64,000 bases of DNA from contig NC_081409.1 of assembly GCF_030272615.1 (NCBI RefSeq), positions 476,504,573 to 476,568,572 of the forward strand, written 5' to 3'. Under the pieces are notes generated by a model. The model was not told the DNA's origin. It saw only the letters and a program-made list of their open reading frames with translations, and did not search any database. The stretch comes from Cryptomeria japonica. Taxonomy: Eukaryota > Streptophyta > Pinopsida > Cupressales > Cupressaceae. Both the position numbers and the translations under genes were made by a program. This document shows positions 49,019-61,240 of this stretch, in pieces (position 1 is the first letter of the stretch; each line of letters opens with the position of its first letter).

Positions 49019-49550
49019 TCACAACTCTTGACCCACCTCTGCACGTGTCACTTCATGAAGGACTGGTAAAACCTCATCACATTGCATCAACCTTGCAAAC
49101 ATTTTGAAGGCCTTCCACCCACGCCAAGCAAGAGCTCTGCATCTTGCCTTCAAATCATCATCAGCCCATCGAATGAGTGGTAACAGTGCCACCGGACCAG
49201 CCACACCTGCCTCAAGAACAATTCCCACCTTCGAGACCACACGAGCAAACACACTATCTAGATTTAACAGGTAGTGCCCATCAATTACAACTCTCAGGGC
49301 ATTTTTTACCTTGTCCACCTTGTCCTCAAATTGGAAACCCCAAGTGGAAATCAATGAATATGCCTCCATGTTTGCCCTGTAGCGATGACCTACATGGACA
49401 ATTTCCTCTCCCAACAATATTTTCACACTCTCGTACAACCTCTCATCCTTAAAAAAGAACAAACCTTTCAGCCTCCTATCCATAAATCATCCGAGAAATG
49501 GGACTAATTTCTTATCAGTATGGAACAATGGCAAATGCTGCAAGTGTAGA
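49019..49550 (-). pseudogene. Small cargo protein P1, copy B, inverted relative to copy A
   Basis: An open leftward frame of 154 residues runs from ATG 49483 (MDRRLKGLFFFKDERLYESV) to 49019. Similarity to copy A P1 continues upstream of that Met through a TGA (TDKKLVPFLG then stop), so the original start was further up. Blocks: VKILLGEEIVHVGHRYRANM, AYSLISTWGF, KVDKVKNALR, LLNLDS, RWADDDLKARCRALAWRGWK and EVGQEL. It appears soluble and helix-rich; no family recognised. About half of the residues match copy A, far fewer than for P2. Confidence 0.55.
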
Positions 49551-50783
49551 TATTATGATACTAAGACTTCCAATCCACCCAAGATTTAAACACCTCTCAC
49601 TCAATTCTAATTTGTGACATCCAACGGTGGTGGTCATCGGTATTAATCACAAACTCTGTCATCATTCCTTTGCATGTACTAGTTCAATAGTCCAACTACA
49701 TAATTTGTTTGCACAAGCTAGCATTAAAGCCGCATAAAGGCTAAATGTTAACCATTCACTTTCATTACAGTGATGTGCGTACCATAGGTCCATAAGGCAA
49801 TATCACTATATATCCATTGTCAGTTCCCGTGGGTCCCATTATACATAGGATTTTTGCCACCCAAACACCACGTCACCCGACGCTTCATCATCCCATTGGC
49901 CATAGCCTTTATTTCATGTCAGTGTTCAATGTAAATGTATCTTTAGTGTTCAATGTACATGTATCTAGTTAGTTGGACTTTTTTTTATATTGAAATTATG
50001 CAGAAAAAAATACAAGTAAGTTGGACTTTTAATTCACTTGTTTCGAGATAAACATCCTTTTTTATATATTTGTAAAATTATAATCAATGATAATCAATGT
50101 ACAAATAATTAATGGAATGAATTGGATTTTTTTTATATATATTAAATATAGAGGAAGAAACATTACATAAAAAAGATCACAGTATTAAATTTATTTCCAT
50201 TGTTTAACAAAATATTGAAATAACGTAGCTCATAGACAAAAAAAACGTAGCTCATAGATATTGTGATCCTTATTAGATGCTATCACTTGCAACCAATCCC
50301 TGACATTATGTTTTTTCAAATACTTCTTTGTCAAGCACTTCAAATATCTTTTAGAAAAGGTTGTTTCAGAAGTGACACTGAGTTTGTTCTTTAACTTTAG
50401 AGAAGAAATTAGAATAGACCTGCTATTTTTTTATGGTGAAAATTAAATCTTATATCCACACAAATTAATAACTATTTAAGTTATTTCACAACATAATGAT
50501 TATGCTAAGTATCCTACCATGGCATGATGGTAGCAAAAAATAATAAAATGAAATAGAAAGCAATTTTATAACCATAAGAGGCAAACTGAAATGAACTGGA
50601 ATTTGTAAAATTATCATTAATATATATGTTTCGCAAATTTACAATTTTTTACATGTCGGAGTCCCTCAGAAACTTCAAAGCCAAAATGAGTGAGCCTATG
50701 AAGTTACGAGGAAATAGCCAAAAAAACAAAACTACTAGGGGGTCGGAGCTAGGGCATAGGTAGTGGACACATTCATGGTTTAC
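49551..50783. other. AT-rich interval between P1 and P2, copy B
   Basis: No gene seen. From about 50060 it is collinear with copy A (13825 on). ACGTAGCTCATAGA is duplicated at 50223 and 50247. Confidence 0.5.
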
Positions 50784-51360
50784 CCTAAGAATCTCGCCCT
50801 CCCTCCATGTAGAATTCTTCAAACATTATAAGTTGTGAGAATTCTTCAAGGAAATTGTAGTTTGGAAAGTCATCTAGTAGGAACCATTTCCAGAGAAAGT
50901 CCCTACCAATTCATACCCATTTCCTATGACGCGTCAATTGCTTCGCATTCAGGTTCAAAAGAAATGGATGTCTGGCCACTAGCACTGTTTGGTCAAGGAG
51001 GATAAGCTTGGTTAATTCATTTGTCCAGGGGATCCCCACCCATACTTCTGCAAAGATGACAATAATAAAGCCGTCTCCAAGGAATTCTTCTTTAAACACC
51101 TTCCTTAACAACATCAACACATCAACCTTGTCTCTGAGGTCCAGAAGAGACGCCAAGAATCGGGGTGTAACGTCCATATTAACACGGTATTTATTTTCAT
51201 TACGCAAAAACTCTCTGCCCAACACCATCCTCACAGCCTCATTAGTGAACATCCCAACCTCCTTACAGACTGATTGGAGGGTTGGGTCTCTAACGGAGCC
51301 CAAAAAGGCCCTCTGGTCCTCCACAAAAATTCTTCTCAAGCGGATAGGAGTGTCCATCAT
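50784..51360 (-). pseudogene. Small cargo protein P2, copy B
   Basis: Starts at MMDTPIRLRRIFVEDQRAFL and reads without a stop for 149 residues to HRKWV (50911), then after one stop continues IGRDFLWKWFLLDDFPNY toward 50784. Key blocks are RDPTLQSVCKEVG, VRMVLGREFLRNENKYRVNM, LLDLRDKVDVLMLLRKVF and the aromatic tail. A TATA box lies at 51489. Function unknown. Matches to P1 around LG-E, YR-NM and DKVD hint at common ancestry. Confidence 0.6.
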
Positions 51361-51488
51361 GAGAAATCAAAATACCAAATTATACAGCCTGAGCCTATAG
51401 ACCTAAACTAGAGGCAGAATTTAAATACCATGAGATTCGATGATTTATCTACCAAAGGCTGATTGAAGATGAAAGAAGCAGAGATTGT

Positions 51489-51498
51489 CTATAAATAG
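51489..51498 (-). promoter_or_regulatory. TATA box of P2, copy B
   Basis: Read leftward CTATTTATAG, about 130 bases before the start, aligned with the box in copy A. Confidence 0.5.
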
Positions 51499-52039
51499 CT
51501 GAAGCTCCTAATTGTAATAATTCCTTTTCTAACCGTATTAATTCCTTTAAATTTTTTTAAATCTTTCATATATCTCTACAAATCTTTCCCATAAATGCAA
51601 TAGTGTGTGAAATTGGAAACAACCATAAACCAGTACCAAGTACCACAATGGAATTTGTGGGGACAGAGTGGATTGCAGTTAGTGACTAGAAACATATAAA
51701 ATGACCAACATTATCAACCATGACATTCGATACGTGTCTATTGAATCCAATTCCATTCCAGGCACTTTCTCGTGAACTACATTCTCTTCAAAAATTTAGG
51801 CCGAAATAAAACTTCAGCCATTGATCTACAATCATTGAACAATTTAAAATCATTGATGGATTTTTGGTATGTGTCACCCTTCACGTGTCAAAGAGGTTGC
51901 ACTTATCGATACATCGTGCAGAGTTTAGACTCAATGTGATGTATTGATGTGATGTGATGTGCCTTGTCTATTAATGGAAATGAATTCATGAAATCACCAA
52001 TAAAATATATATTTTTCCATAGAAAACAAAATATTAGCC

Positions 52040-52384
52040 GAACAAATTAAATAATTTTCAAGCGGTGGATAAAAATCACCAATACACTTAAATAATTTTT
52101 CCTTTGAAGTAAAAATTTTCGTCCATACAATTATATATTTGTCCCTTTAAAAGAAAAATATTTGCCTCCTACAATATATATTTTCCCCATAGAACAAGGT
52201 ATTATTCGCCTGACTTTTATGGAATTTCTGTACCCTAGAAAAAAATTGCCAATACAAAATATATTTTTTTCCTATTTTGAACAAAAAATTCACCGTCAAT
52301 ATGAAAATTTTCCCCAAAAAATAATGTCTGATTTGCCAGGATTTTATACTTTTGCCCAGGGGGTGGTTTCTTAAAGTTATCCCT
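52040..52384. repeat. Right subterminal motif cluster, copy B
   Basis: TCACC, TTCGCC, TTGCC and TTGCCC motifs between A/T runs, aligned with 15595-15905 of copy A and ending TTTCTTAAAGTTATCCCT. Confidence 0.5.
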
Positions 52385-52759
52385 GATCATAACCATGTAC
52401 AAATTTCATAATTGCATTTCATGTAAATAAATAGCATCATTATTACATCTTTCACATCATCATAATATGAGCATAGAAGAGAAAATGCATGCATTCATCC
52501 ATCATCTAAATAAAGCATATAAACATCTAATCATATAGAATAGAAATCACATGCATCCATCCATCATCTAAATAAAGCATAAATCATGTACCATGTAGTA
52601 TGCATCCAATCATCCACTGCATATCATATCATAAACCAATGATCAAGGTCCAAGTGTACAATGATGTCAAATACATATGAAAGATACACCTGAATCCAAA
52701 AAAGAATAATCAAATGTCTCCAAAGAACATGTATGCATTAGAAAGTAAGACCTGTGAAT
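52385..52759. other. Gypsy spacer resumed, with 67-bp duplication
   Basis: CAT-rich DNA like that left of copy B. CATCCATCATCTAAATAAAG occurs at about 52497 and 52560. No coding signal; it would be the 3' untranslated part of the leftward PMD gene. Confidence 0.5.
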
Positions 52760-53545
52760 CTAGGCAATGCTCCCTCTAGAAGTTGTAGGCCTCACTAAAC
52801 CACCTGCTACTCCACCAGATGGATCAGTATCTAGATCTCTGCTTGTGGGATCCCTACGAGGTGGACCAATAACACCCATGCTCTCCATATGCAGTTGAAT
52901 CCATGAGGATTTAGTCCCAGAAACAGCTGCATAATTTGAGGCATGTTGACTAACAAGAACAAGATCCTCATACAACTTCCAGTATTACTCAACCTCCTTA
53001 GATGAGTACTGGATCTCTCAAATAGTCTCAATTGTGATAGTCCTGATATCGGTCCTCTCTAATCTGTCAACAAGGACCTCAACGTGTCTGTAGTGCTCAA
53101 TCATTGCATCTCTCTCAACCTGTAGCTGAGTGACCTGTCCCTGTAGTTGTCTCGCCTGTCTCTGCATCCCCTAGACCATGCTTTATAAGGTAGTTATATG
53201 TGCCTGCTGCTGATGTGGTGGCACCATAATCTAAACAAACTATCATTGTGATGACTCAGGGTCCTGTGCACCCTCTACTAGCACATCGTGTAGCATGACC
53301 GATGTTGAAGGCCTATCTGACCACCTCCTCCACACTAAAGGTTTCTCCTCCTCCTCCTCTATCTCCTCACCACCACCTCTCCCTCCCTCTCTTGGTATCT
53401 CATCTCCCAACCACTCCTCTCCCCATCCCTACCTCCAGTCTCCCCCAGCCTCAGCCACCTGCCTCTCCTGCTCATTATCTCTACCCCCATCATCAAGGTC
53501 GGTCCTCATCATCCTTAACCACCTCTAAGGGAGGTATGTTCCCTA
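52760..53545 (-). pseudogene. PMD-gene second exon, acidic and coiled-coil tail
   Basis: Read leftward, an acidic Glu/Gly/Asp-rich stretch (53540-53290) is followed by a coiled coil (MQRQARQLQGQVTQLQVERD, about 53170) and HYRHVEVLVDRLERT. The end, SSWIQLHMESMGVIGPPRRD to TTSRGSIA, reaches a TAG at 52760. Stops occur near 53025 and 52985. Such a tail is usual after the plant mobile domain in transposon-borne PMD proteins. A likely acceptor precedes it (CTCCCTTAG|AGG near 53525). The first exon lies beyond the copia insertion. Confidence 0.5.
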
Positions 53546-53813
53546 GGATCTGTCAATAGCAAAAATGGATGCTCCACTAGATACTAGGAATACTTTGGAG
53601 TCATGCCCCCATCTAATATTAGTTAAAGCACAAAATTGTGTAAGTTTTAGGCCAACTTATCAGCACAAGTGAATTTAAGTAATTCTAGCTAAAAAATAAT
53701 TTTAGTCAAACATGTGGTCTATAGAGATTCATTAGCTATCTTATATATGGGCCATGACTTTTCCAATTGCAATTATCCATTAAATATATATTTTATACCA
53801 CTTTGGGTCTAAT

Positions 53814-53818
53814 TACCC
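53814..53818. other. Target-site duplication, left
   Basis: TACCC immediately before the TG of the copia 5' LTR; identical to 61236-61240. Confidence 0.85.
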
Positions 53819-55222
53819 TGTTGGCATTTGCATGAAGATTGCATTAATGATATGTTATGTTGTCATTGATGTCAATTAACCGGTAATGATATTGTTGTAA
53901 TATTGTTTTGTAACTGGTAGGATGAGCTAGTGAAGGAAACTATAATCAGTAGGAAGAATTTATGGAGTGAACTAGTATTGCTATATATTGGAGAGTTGAA
54001 CCAGTAACCGGTAAACCCTACATGTTGATTTGATAAACCCTAACTAATTAAGTTTGGTGAATTGGCTATATTGGTTTATGATTTGATGACGAGCAACAAT
54101 GATTATGACACGTATGATTATTGTATGAAGATGATTTCAAGTTATTTTGGTGCGTTGATGTAACATTTTTTGTCTAGGGAATGAGCAAGTATATTGCATG
54201 TAATGCAAAGTGCGTGATGAGTTACTAAGTTTGATGAAGTGGTGACTAAGGAGCGATCGAGGTTTTCTTGATTGATGTGCAGAGATTGCTATGTAATCTA
54301 ATGGTCATACTTGAATTGAATTATTTGTAATCTCTAGGAGAGAATTAGGTTTTTGTTGTGTTACCAACCTAATTGATTTATTTATAAGGTTGATGAGTTG
54401 TTTAGTTTCAGTGTTGGAAATTTTTTAGTTGAGTGTGTGGTTGCCAAATCGGATGATGTATCTGTAGTTTGAGTAAAGGTAGATAGGAGCATGAAAAGGA
54501 TATGATCAAGCAAGTGTAGTGCTATTCAAACAGATCAGAAAACTCTTGTTGTTTTCTAACAATTATAGCAGAATTGAAATCCCTTAATCGGGTAAGCTCT
54601 AACAAGATTGGTGTTATTCAAATCCTCTAACAAGGTGATCCATTAGCTTGGATTTTCAAATCCTCTACCGAGGTTACTCCTTACAGGGTATTGCTTCTAA
54701 CAAGGCATTGTAGTCAATCCCTTAACCAAGTGGTCCCTAATAGGATTTGTTCTTAACAGGACTTTTGTAAAGCTTTAACAAACTAGGCTCCTAATAGGGT
54801 GAACTTCAGAAGAGTTAAGATAGTTATCTTGTGAGTCTCATCTCATCGTGGTTTTTCCCATTTGGGTTTCCATGTCAAAAATATTTGTGTCAAGTGGTGA
54901 ATGTTTTTGTGGTTATGTTCTTATGGTTGATTTTCTTAACTACTTAACTACTTTGATAAGTCATGATAACCGGAAGCATTGAGAAATGAAGCCTGTTGAC
55001 ATATTAAAAAACATTTGGATGTTTATGTTTTTTAAGTTGTTTATTGTTAGTTTGATGTAACAGTCAACTGATTTATCTTGAGATTTTTTATCTTGATAGT
55101 TCTAAGTTTACTTTGAGAGATTAATTTTGAGATTGGTGAAGTTAGTATCAGTTTTTGTATCTACTGATTCACCCCCCCCTCTCAGTAGTTGACCGGATTC
55201 TTATTCTATCATGATACCATCA
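53819..55222 (+). repeat. Copia 5' LTR
   Basis: TGTTGGCATTTG...ATACCATCA. The first 240 bp hold repeated AACCGGT-like words (often decayed to AACTGGT or AATCAGT). Later there are many CTAACAAGG/CCTAACAGG-like words (54600-54800). A pyrimidine block CCCCCCCCTCTCAG lies near the end. Confidence 0.9.
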
Positions 55223-55224
55223 AT

Positions 55225-55236
55225 TGGTATCAGAGC
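55225..55236 (+). other. Primer-binding site (initiator tRNA-Met)
   Basis: TGGTATCAGAGC two bases after the 5' LTR, the standard copia PBS complementary to the 3' end of initiator tRNA-Met. Confidence 0.95.
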
Positions 55237-55292
55237 GTATCAGATCCTCTATGGTCTAAGCCTAATAGCTTGAGGTAAAGATATTTCATATC

Positions 55293-56157
55293 ATGATGAA
55301 GAAGGAAGGTATAAAGTTTAATAAAGAGAACTATAGGATATGGAGTGATAGAATGAAAATTTATATCAAGAGTCTGGGAAGCCAATATTGGGAACATGTC
55401 AATACTCAATATGTTGCACCTACTAGGATTTTGACTGGTGATTAGAAGAAAGAGCAACAAGAAAATAATCAAGTATTAGAGGCTATTATCAGTTCTTTGT
55501 CTGATGCAGAGCATGTAGACATTCATGGTCTAGAGACCGCATATGAGATATGGACAAAACTTGAAGATATTTATAGTGGTGATGAACATGTTAAGATTGC
55601 TAAAGAAGAGAGTCTAAGAGGAAAGTTTGATGAAATATAGGTGGCTAAAGATGAGAACATCCAGTAGTATGGTCAAAGGATAAAAGAGATAGTCGATGAA
55701 ATTAAGAGTGCCAGAGGTAAAGTGGAAGATGCCACAGTGATTAGTAAGGTACTGAGAACCCTGCTACCGGTCTATGCTATCCGAGTTGCAGCCATTCAGG
55801 AGCTAAAGTCCATTGACAAAACTAAGGTAAATCTTGACTCCATCATTGGCAAGCTTACTGCTTTTGAATTAAATGATTATGATGGTAGTGTACAAAAATC
55901 CGAGTCTCCATTTAGATCTTATGTTTCTAACCCATCTGTGAGAAAAAGTAGAGATGCCAGTCACAGTTATGAATCCAAATCCAGTAGAGAAGTTGATGAT
56001 GAAGATAGTTAAATTGAGCTTGAAGCATTGTTGGCCAAGTGGTTTCCCAGAGGTGTGAGTAAATATAGAGGTAAATTACCTTTCAAATGTTTTGCATGCA
56101 ACAAGATTGGACACATATCTACTAACTGTCCTAATGGTGATAATGAGCACAAATGAG
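55293..56157 (+). pseudogene. Copia gag
   Basis: Start MMKKEGIKFNKENYRIWSDR at 55293. The body has the usual copia gag wording (LSDAEHVDIHGLETAYEIWT, LRTLLPVYAIRVAAI). It ends with a CCHC zinc knuckle, CFACNKIGHISTNC (about 56091). Stops occur near 55444, 55638, 55665 and 56010, and TGA at 56154. It would form the particle and bind genomic RNA. Confidence 0.9.
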
Positions 56158-57854
56158 AGAAATTCAAGAAGGATAAAGGTAAAGGTAAAAGAGATTTTCT
56201 TATTGTTGTTGATGGTGGTATCACTGATGAAGAATCTGATGGTGATGCTAATGAAGACATTGTGTTTGTAGCTATTAAAGAAGAGATATCAGACCAGAAG
56301 GCATTAGTATCCAAGATGGATAACTCTGATGATTGGATCATTGATAGTGGTTGTTAACATCACATGACCGGTGATCGAAGAAAATTTATTTCTTTGAAGG
56401 AATTTAATGGCAAAGTTGTAAGACTTGGTAATGACTCACCTTGCATGGTTAAAGGTAAGGGAACTATTTCTCTTAATGGAAAGAGTAGTGCATATGATGT
56501 CTACTAGGTTGAAGGTTTAAAGCACATTCTTTTGAGTGTGACACAACTCAATGACAGAGGACACCCATTGGAGTTTAAGAATGGTATGTGCAAAATTTGT
56601 GGCAGCAAAGGTGAACTGATTGCAACTAGGAAGCAAACTAAAGGTAACATGTTTCACCTTAATGCTAAAGTCGGCAACTATTTAATTGCAAATATAGATG
56701 ATAGTTGGCTTTGGCATAGGAGATTTTATCATATAAACTTTGATAACATTGTTAAAGTGAGTAATTCCAAGACAGTGAGAGGTTTGCCTCAGTTGGACAA
56801 ACTGGTTAATGCTCTATGTAAAGAATGTCAGTTGGGAAAGATGACATCCTCAACTTTCAAGAGAAAATATTTTTCAGCAGAACATTTGTTAGATTTGGTT
56901 CATACAAATCTTTGTGGACCAATAAGGACAAAAAGTATTCAAGGTGACAAATATTTGATGATATTCACTGATGATTGATCAAGGATGATGTGGGTCACAT
57001 TCTTGAAGGATAAGGCTGAAGCTTTTGGTAAGTTCAAGGCATTCAGGGCCTTAGCTGAGAAGGAGAGCGGTAAGAAGATAAAGTGTCTGAGGACAGATCA
57101 AGGTGGTGAATTTACTTCTGAGGAATTCACTAGGTATTGTGAAGAAAATGGTATCAAACGGTAGCTTTTTGCACTGAGGACACCATAGTAGAATGGTGTC
57201 GAATAGAGAAACAACTAGTCAGTTTTTGAAGCTGCTAGGACGATGTTGATACAAAGAGGTGTTGCAAAAACTTTTTGGAGAGAAGCTATCAACACAATTG
57301 TCTACACTATGAACCAGATTCTAGTAAAGAGAGGTAAGCACAAGACTCCTTATGAATACTAGTATGGAAGATCACCTAATGTTAGTTATTTCAAGATATT
57401 TGGAAGCAAATTTTTTATTAAGAGAGGTTATTATGTTAGCAAATTTGAAGCTAAAAGTGATGAAGGTATATTTCTTGGTTATTCCACCAAGAGTAAAGCC
57501 TACAAGTGCTTTAACAACCAGACACATAGAATTATTGAGAGTGTTAATGTTCGAATGGATGAATATCCTGAAGTCTCAGAGGAAACTGGTTTGGAGAAAA
57601 AGGATGAAGATCCTTGCATTTTGTTTTTGGAACCAGAAACTATGAAATCTAAAACCGACAGAGAAAATATTGATGTACCAGTTCAACCGGAATAGATAAA
57701 TCCAGAAGAAGATGATGATAATGAAGAAGATGAACCTGAAGATAATGATCATGTTATTCCAAGATATGTGAGACTGAATCATAATCTTGAATAGATTATT
57801 GGGGATAAGGATGTTGGAGTACTAACCAAAAGAAGAATTAGAGAGAATTCCTGC
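56158..57854 (+). pseudogene. Copia protease and integrase
   Basis: The protease site is DDWIIDSGC (about 56330), followed by a stop and HHMTGD. In pre-integrase/integrase, LWHRRFYHINF and CKECQLGK form the zinc-binding part (about 56710-56830). The first Asp lies in DLVHTNLCGPI, the second in RTDQGGEF (about 57093), and the region for the third acidic residue near 57195 is ruined by several stops. The tail GIFLGYSTKSKAYKCFN precedes an acidic linker (57700-57760). Confidence 0.9.
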
Positions 57855-59405
57855 ATGGTCTCCATTATTGAACCAAGAACTACTAAGGAAGCATTTGGTG
57901 ATGATCATTGGGTTAAAGCTATGGAGGAGGAATTAGATCAAATTGAGAAGAACAACACATGGACCCTAGTACCCCGACCAGTAAATAAAAATGTAATAAG
58001 TACTAAGTGGGTATTTAGGAACAAGTTGAATGAAGATGGTGTTGTAGTTTGCAACAAAGCTAGGTTGGTTTACAAAGATTATGCAAAAGAGGAATGAGAA
58101 GATTATGGTGAGACTTTTGCACCAGTGGCAAGACTGAAAGGTGTCAAAACTTTACTTTCATTTGCAACACATAAGAAATTCAAGGTATACCAAATGGATG
58201 TTAAGTTAGTATTTTTTAATGGGATACTGGAAGAAGAAGTACACATTGAGTAGCCAAATGGTTATGCTTTGATTGATGAGAAAGACATGGTATGCAGATT
58301 GCATAAGGCTTTATATGGATTAAAGCAGGCATTGAGAGCATGGTATGAAAGGCTTCATACACATTTGATGAAGATAGGCTTTCTGAGAACCAGTGAAGAT
58401 AGCAACATATATCTCAAATCTGAAGGAGATAAAATACTGGTCAATGAAGTTTTTGTAGATGATATCATATTTGGAGGTAATGATGACATGAGCAATAGTT
58501 TTGCAGATGAAATGAAAAATGAGTTTGAAATGTCTTTAGTGGGAGAAATAAAAAATTGCATAGGCTTGCAGATACAACAAATGAAGAATGGTATTTTCAT
58601 CACACAGTCTAAGTATGTGAAAGAGGTTTTGAAGATATTTGGTATGAGTGACTGTAAACTAGTTGGGACACAAATGGTTAGAGGTTGTAAGTTTTCTAAG
58701 GAAGATGAATCCACATTTGTTGATGAGAAGGAATACAGGTCAATGATTGGAAAATTGTACTATGTTGTTCACAGCAGACCAGATATAGCTCATGCAGTTG
58801 GCATAGTTGCTAGATTCTAGAAGAATCCTAAGGAAACACATCTGATAGCAACCAAGAGGATTTTTAGATACTTGAAAGGTACTATTGAATATGGATTATG
58901 GTATCCATATGGAGGAAATTTTGACTTGAAGGTGTACACAGATGCAGATTGGGCAGTAAATGTTGATGATAGGAAAAGCACAACTGATGGAGCATTTTTT
59001 CTTGGAGGAAGACTTGTTTCATGGAGTAGTAAGAAGAAGAGCTGTACATCACAATCTATTGTTGAAGCTGAGTATGTTGTAGCTTACATGAATTGTACTT
59101 AGGCTATCTGGATGAGGCACATTTTGGAAGGTTTTAAGATGAAGAGTTCAGAACCTATAAAGATTTTATGTGATAATACAAGTGCCATAAATATTTCCAA
59201 GAACCCTATTTTGCACCCACGAACCAAGCAGATTATATTGAAGTATAACTTCTTAAGGGAAAAAGTGCAGAGTAAAGATGTGATCTTGGAGCATGTTTCT
59301 ACCAAGGAGCAGCTTGCAAAGATCTTTACTAAAACTATGCCTAAGACTACTTTTGAGTATCTTAGAAGTCAGTTAGGGGTTGTACCCCTTCATGAGGCGA
59401 GTTAA
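57855..59405 (+). pseudogene. Copia reverse transcriptase and RNase H
   Basis: RT blocks: HWVKAMEEELDQIEKNNTWT (about 57907), ISTKWVFRNKLNEDGVV, FAPVARLKGVKTLLSFA, KALYGLKQALRAWYERL (58304) and catalytic VFVDDIIFGG (58449), where both Asp are kept. RNase H: VYTDADWA (58933), SIVEAEYVV (59056), LCDNTSAINIS (59168) and EQLAKIFTK. The last codons read VVPLHEAS then TAA at 59403. Stops occur near 58096, 58250, 58818 and 59100. RT after integrase defines copia. Confidence 0.93.
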
Positions 59406-59812
59406 GCATGATGTAGATTACATCAATCCTGGAGCTACTTGCATAATTTTATAGAAGGATTGGTGTAGAAGTGTAGTTATTCGACATGGGGAGCATCAAG
59501 TTACAGGTTGTTAATGTTGTAGAGTGAAATTTGTCATTACATGTTTTACTTTCAATTTGGCATTGTTGTCAAAGGGGGAGAAGAATTATGTGATTATGGG
59601 GAGAAGAACCAATGACAGGCTGAGGACATGGAGAGCATGGTGAATACTTGGGAGAAGAATTATGTGATTATGAGGAGAAGAACCAGTGACAGGCTGAAGA
59701 CATGGAGAGCATGGTGAATACTTGGTAATGTAAACCAAGATTCCTGTTAACAATCACAACAACAATCAATGGTATTGATATTTGTATTGCCATCAATTCC
59801 AAAGGGGGAGAT
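59406..59812 (+). other. Copia 3' untranslated region with 74-bp duplication and PPT
   Basis: GGGAGAAGAATTATGTGATT starts at 59576 and again at 59650 (74-bp period). The functional polypurine tract is AAAGGGGGAGAT at 59801-59812, directly before the 3' LTR. A second AAAGGGGGAG stands at 59571. Confidence 0.9.
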
Positions 59813-61235
59813 TGTTGGAATTTGCATGAAGATTGCATTAATGATATGTTATGTTGTCATTGATGTCAATTAACTAGAAATTATATTGTTGTAATATTGT
59901 TTTGTAACCGGTAGGATGAGCTAGTGAAGGAAACTATAACCGATAGGAAGAATTTGTGGAGTGAACCGGTATTGCTATATATTGGAGAGTTGAATCGGTA
60001 ACCGATAAACCCTACCTGTTGATTTGATAAACCCGAACCGATTAAGTTTGGTGAATTGGTTATATTGGTTTATGATCTGATGATAAGAAACAATGATTAT
60101 GAGACATAGGATTATTGTATGAAGACAGTTTCAAGTTATTTTGGTGCATTGATGTAACGGTTTTTGTCTAGGGAATGAACAAGCATATTGAATGTAATGC
60201 AAAGTGCATGATGAGTTACTAGGTTCGATGAAGTGGTGATCAAGGAGTGATCGAGGTTTTCTTGATTGATGTGCAGAGATTACTTTGTAATCTAACAGTC
60301 ATACTTGAATCAACCTGTTTGTAATCTCTATGAGAGAATTAGGTTTTTCTTGTGTTACCGACCTAATTGATTTGTTTATAAGGTCAATGAGTTGTTTAGT
60401 TTCAGTGTTGGAAAAGTTTTAGTTGAGTGTGTGGTTGTTGAACTGGATGATGTATCTGCAGTTTGAGTAAAGGCAAATAGGAGCATGAAAAGGATCTGAT
60501 CAAGAAAGTGTAGTGTTATTCAGACAGATCAGCAAACTCATGTTGTTTTCTAACAATTACAACAGAATTGAAATCCCTTAACTGGGTAAGCTCTAACAAG
60601 CTTGGTGCTATTCAAATCCTCTAACAAGGTGATCCATAAGCTTGGATTTTTAAATCCTCTACCTAGGTTACTCCTTATAGGGTATTGCTTCTAACAAGGC
60701 ATTGTAGTTAATCCCTTAACCAGGTGGTCCCTAACAGGATATGTTCTTAATAAGACTTTTGTAAAGCTTTAACAGGCTAGGCTCCTAATAGGGTGAACTT
60801 CAGAAGAATTCAAATAGTTATCTTGTGAGTCTCATCTCACCATGGTTTTTCCCATTTGGATCTCCACGTCAAAAATATTTGTGTCAAGTGGTGAATGTTT
60901 TTGTGGTTATGTTCTTATGGTTGATTTGCTTAACTACTTAACTACTTTGATAAGTCATGATAACCGAAATCATTGAGAAATGAAGTATGTTGACATATGA
61001 AAAAGCATTTGGATGTTTATGTTTTTGAAGTTGTTTACTGTTAGTTTGTTGTAATAGTCAACCGATTTATCTTGAGAATTTTTATCTTGACAGTGGTATT
61101 ACATTGATAGTTCTAAGTTTACTTTGAGAGATTAATTTTAAGATTGGTGAAGTTAGTATCAGTTTTTCTATCTACTGATTCACCCCACCTCCTCTCAGTA
61201 GTTGAATGGATTCTTATTCTTTCATCATACCATCA
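59813..61235 (+). repeat. Copia 3' LTR
   Basis: TGTTGGAATTTG...ATACCATCA, 1423 bp, matching the 5' LTR throughout. It keeps more AACCGGT/AACCGAT words than the 5' copy. Confidence 0.93.
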
Positions 61236-61240
61236 TACCC
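61236..61240. other. Target-site duplication, right
   Basis: TACCC immediately after the 3' LTR. Confidence 0.85.

Larger units (their letters stand above)
38930..52384 (+). mobile_element. Giant hAT-superfamily transposon with cargo, copy B
   Basis: Collinear with copy A over left end, promoter, leader intron, transposase, antisense G-patch-type gene, spacer modules, P2 and right end, at about 85-90% by eye in coding parts. Differences: a longer leader intron, three rather than six spacer modules, no 74-bp or 95-bp duplication, and P1 in the opposite orientation. Length about 13.45 kb. It interrupts the CAT-rich spacer of the gypsy element. Flanks do not show a clean 8-bp target duplication. 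Confidence 0.75.
53819..61235 (+). mobile_element. Complete-ended Ty1/copia retrotransposon
   Basis: A 7.4-kb element with two LTRs of about 1.4 kb, a PBS for initiator tRNA-Met, gag, protease, integrase, RT and RNase H in copia order, a polypurine tract, and a perfect 5-bp target duplication (TACCC). The LTRs differ at about 30 of the first 330 positions by hand count, so the insertion is old. The coding region carries more than a dozen stops. It sits in the probable intron of the leftward PMD gene. Confidence 0.95.

Noticed and set aside
55225-55236. tRNA gene fragment
   Set aside because: It is only the 12-base complement of the initiator tRNA-Met 3' end used as primer site.
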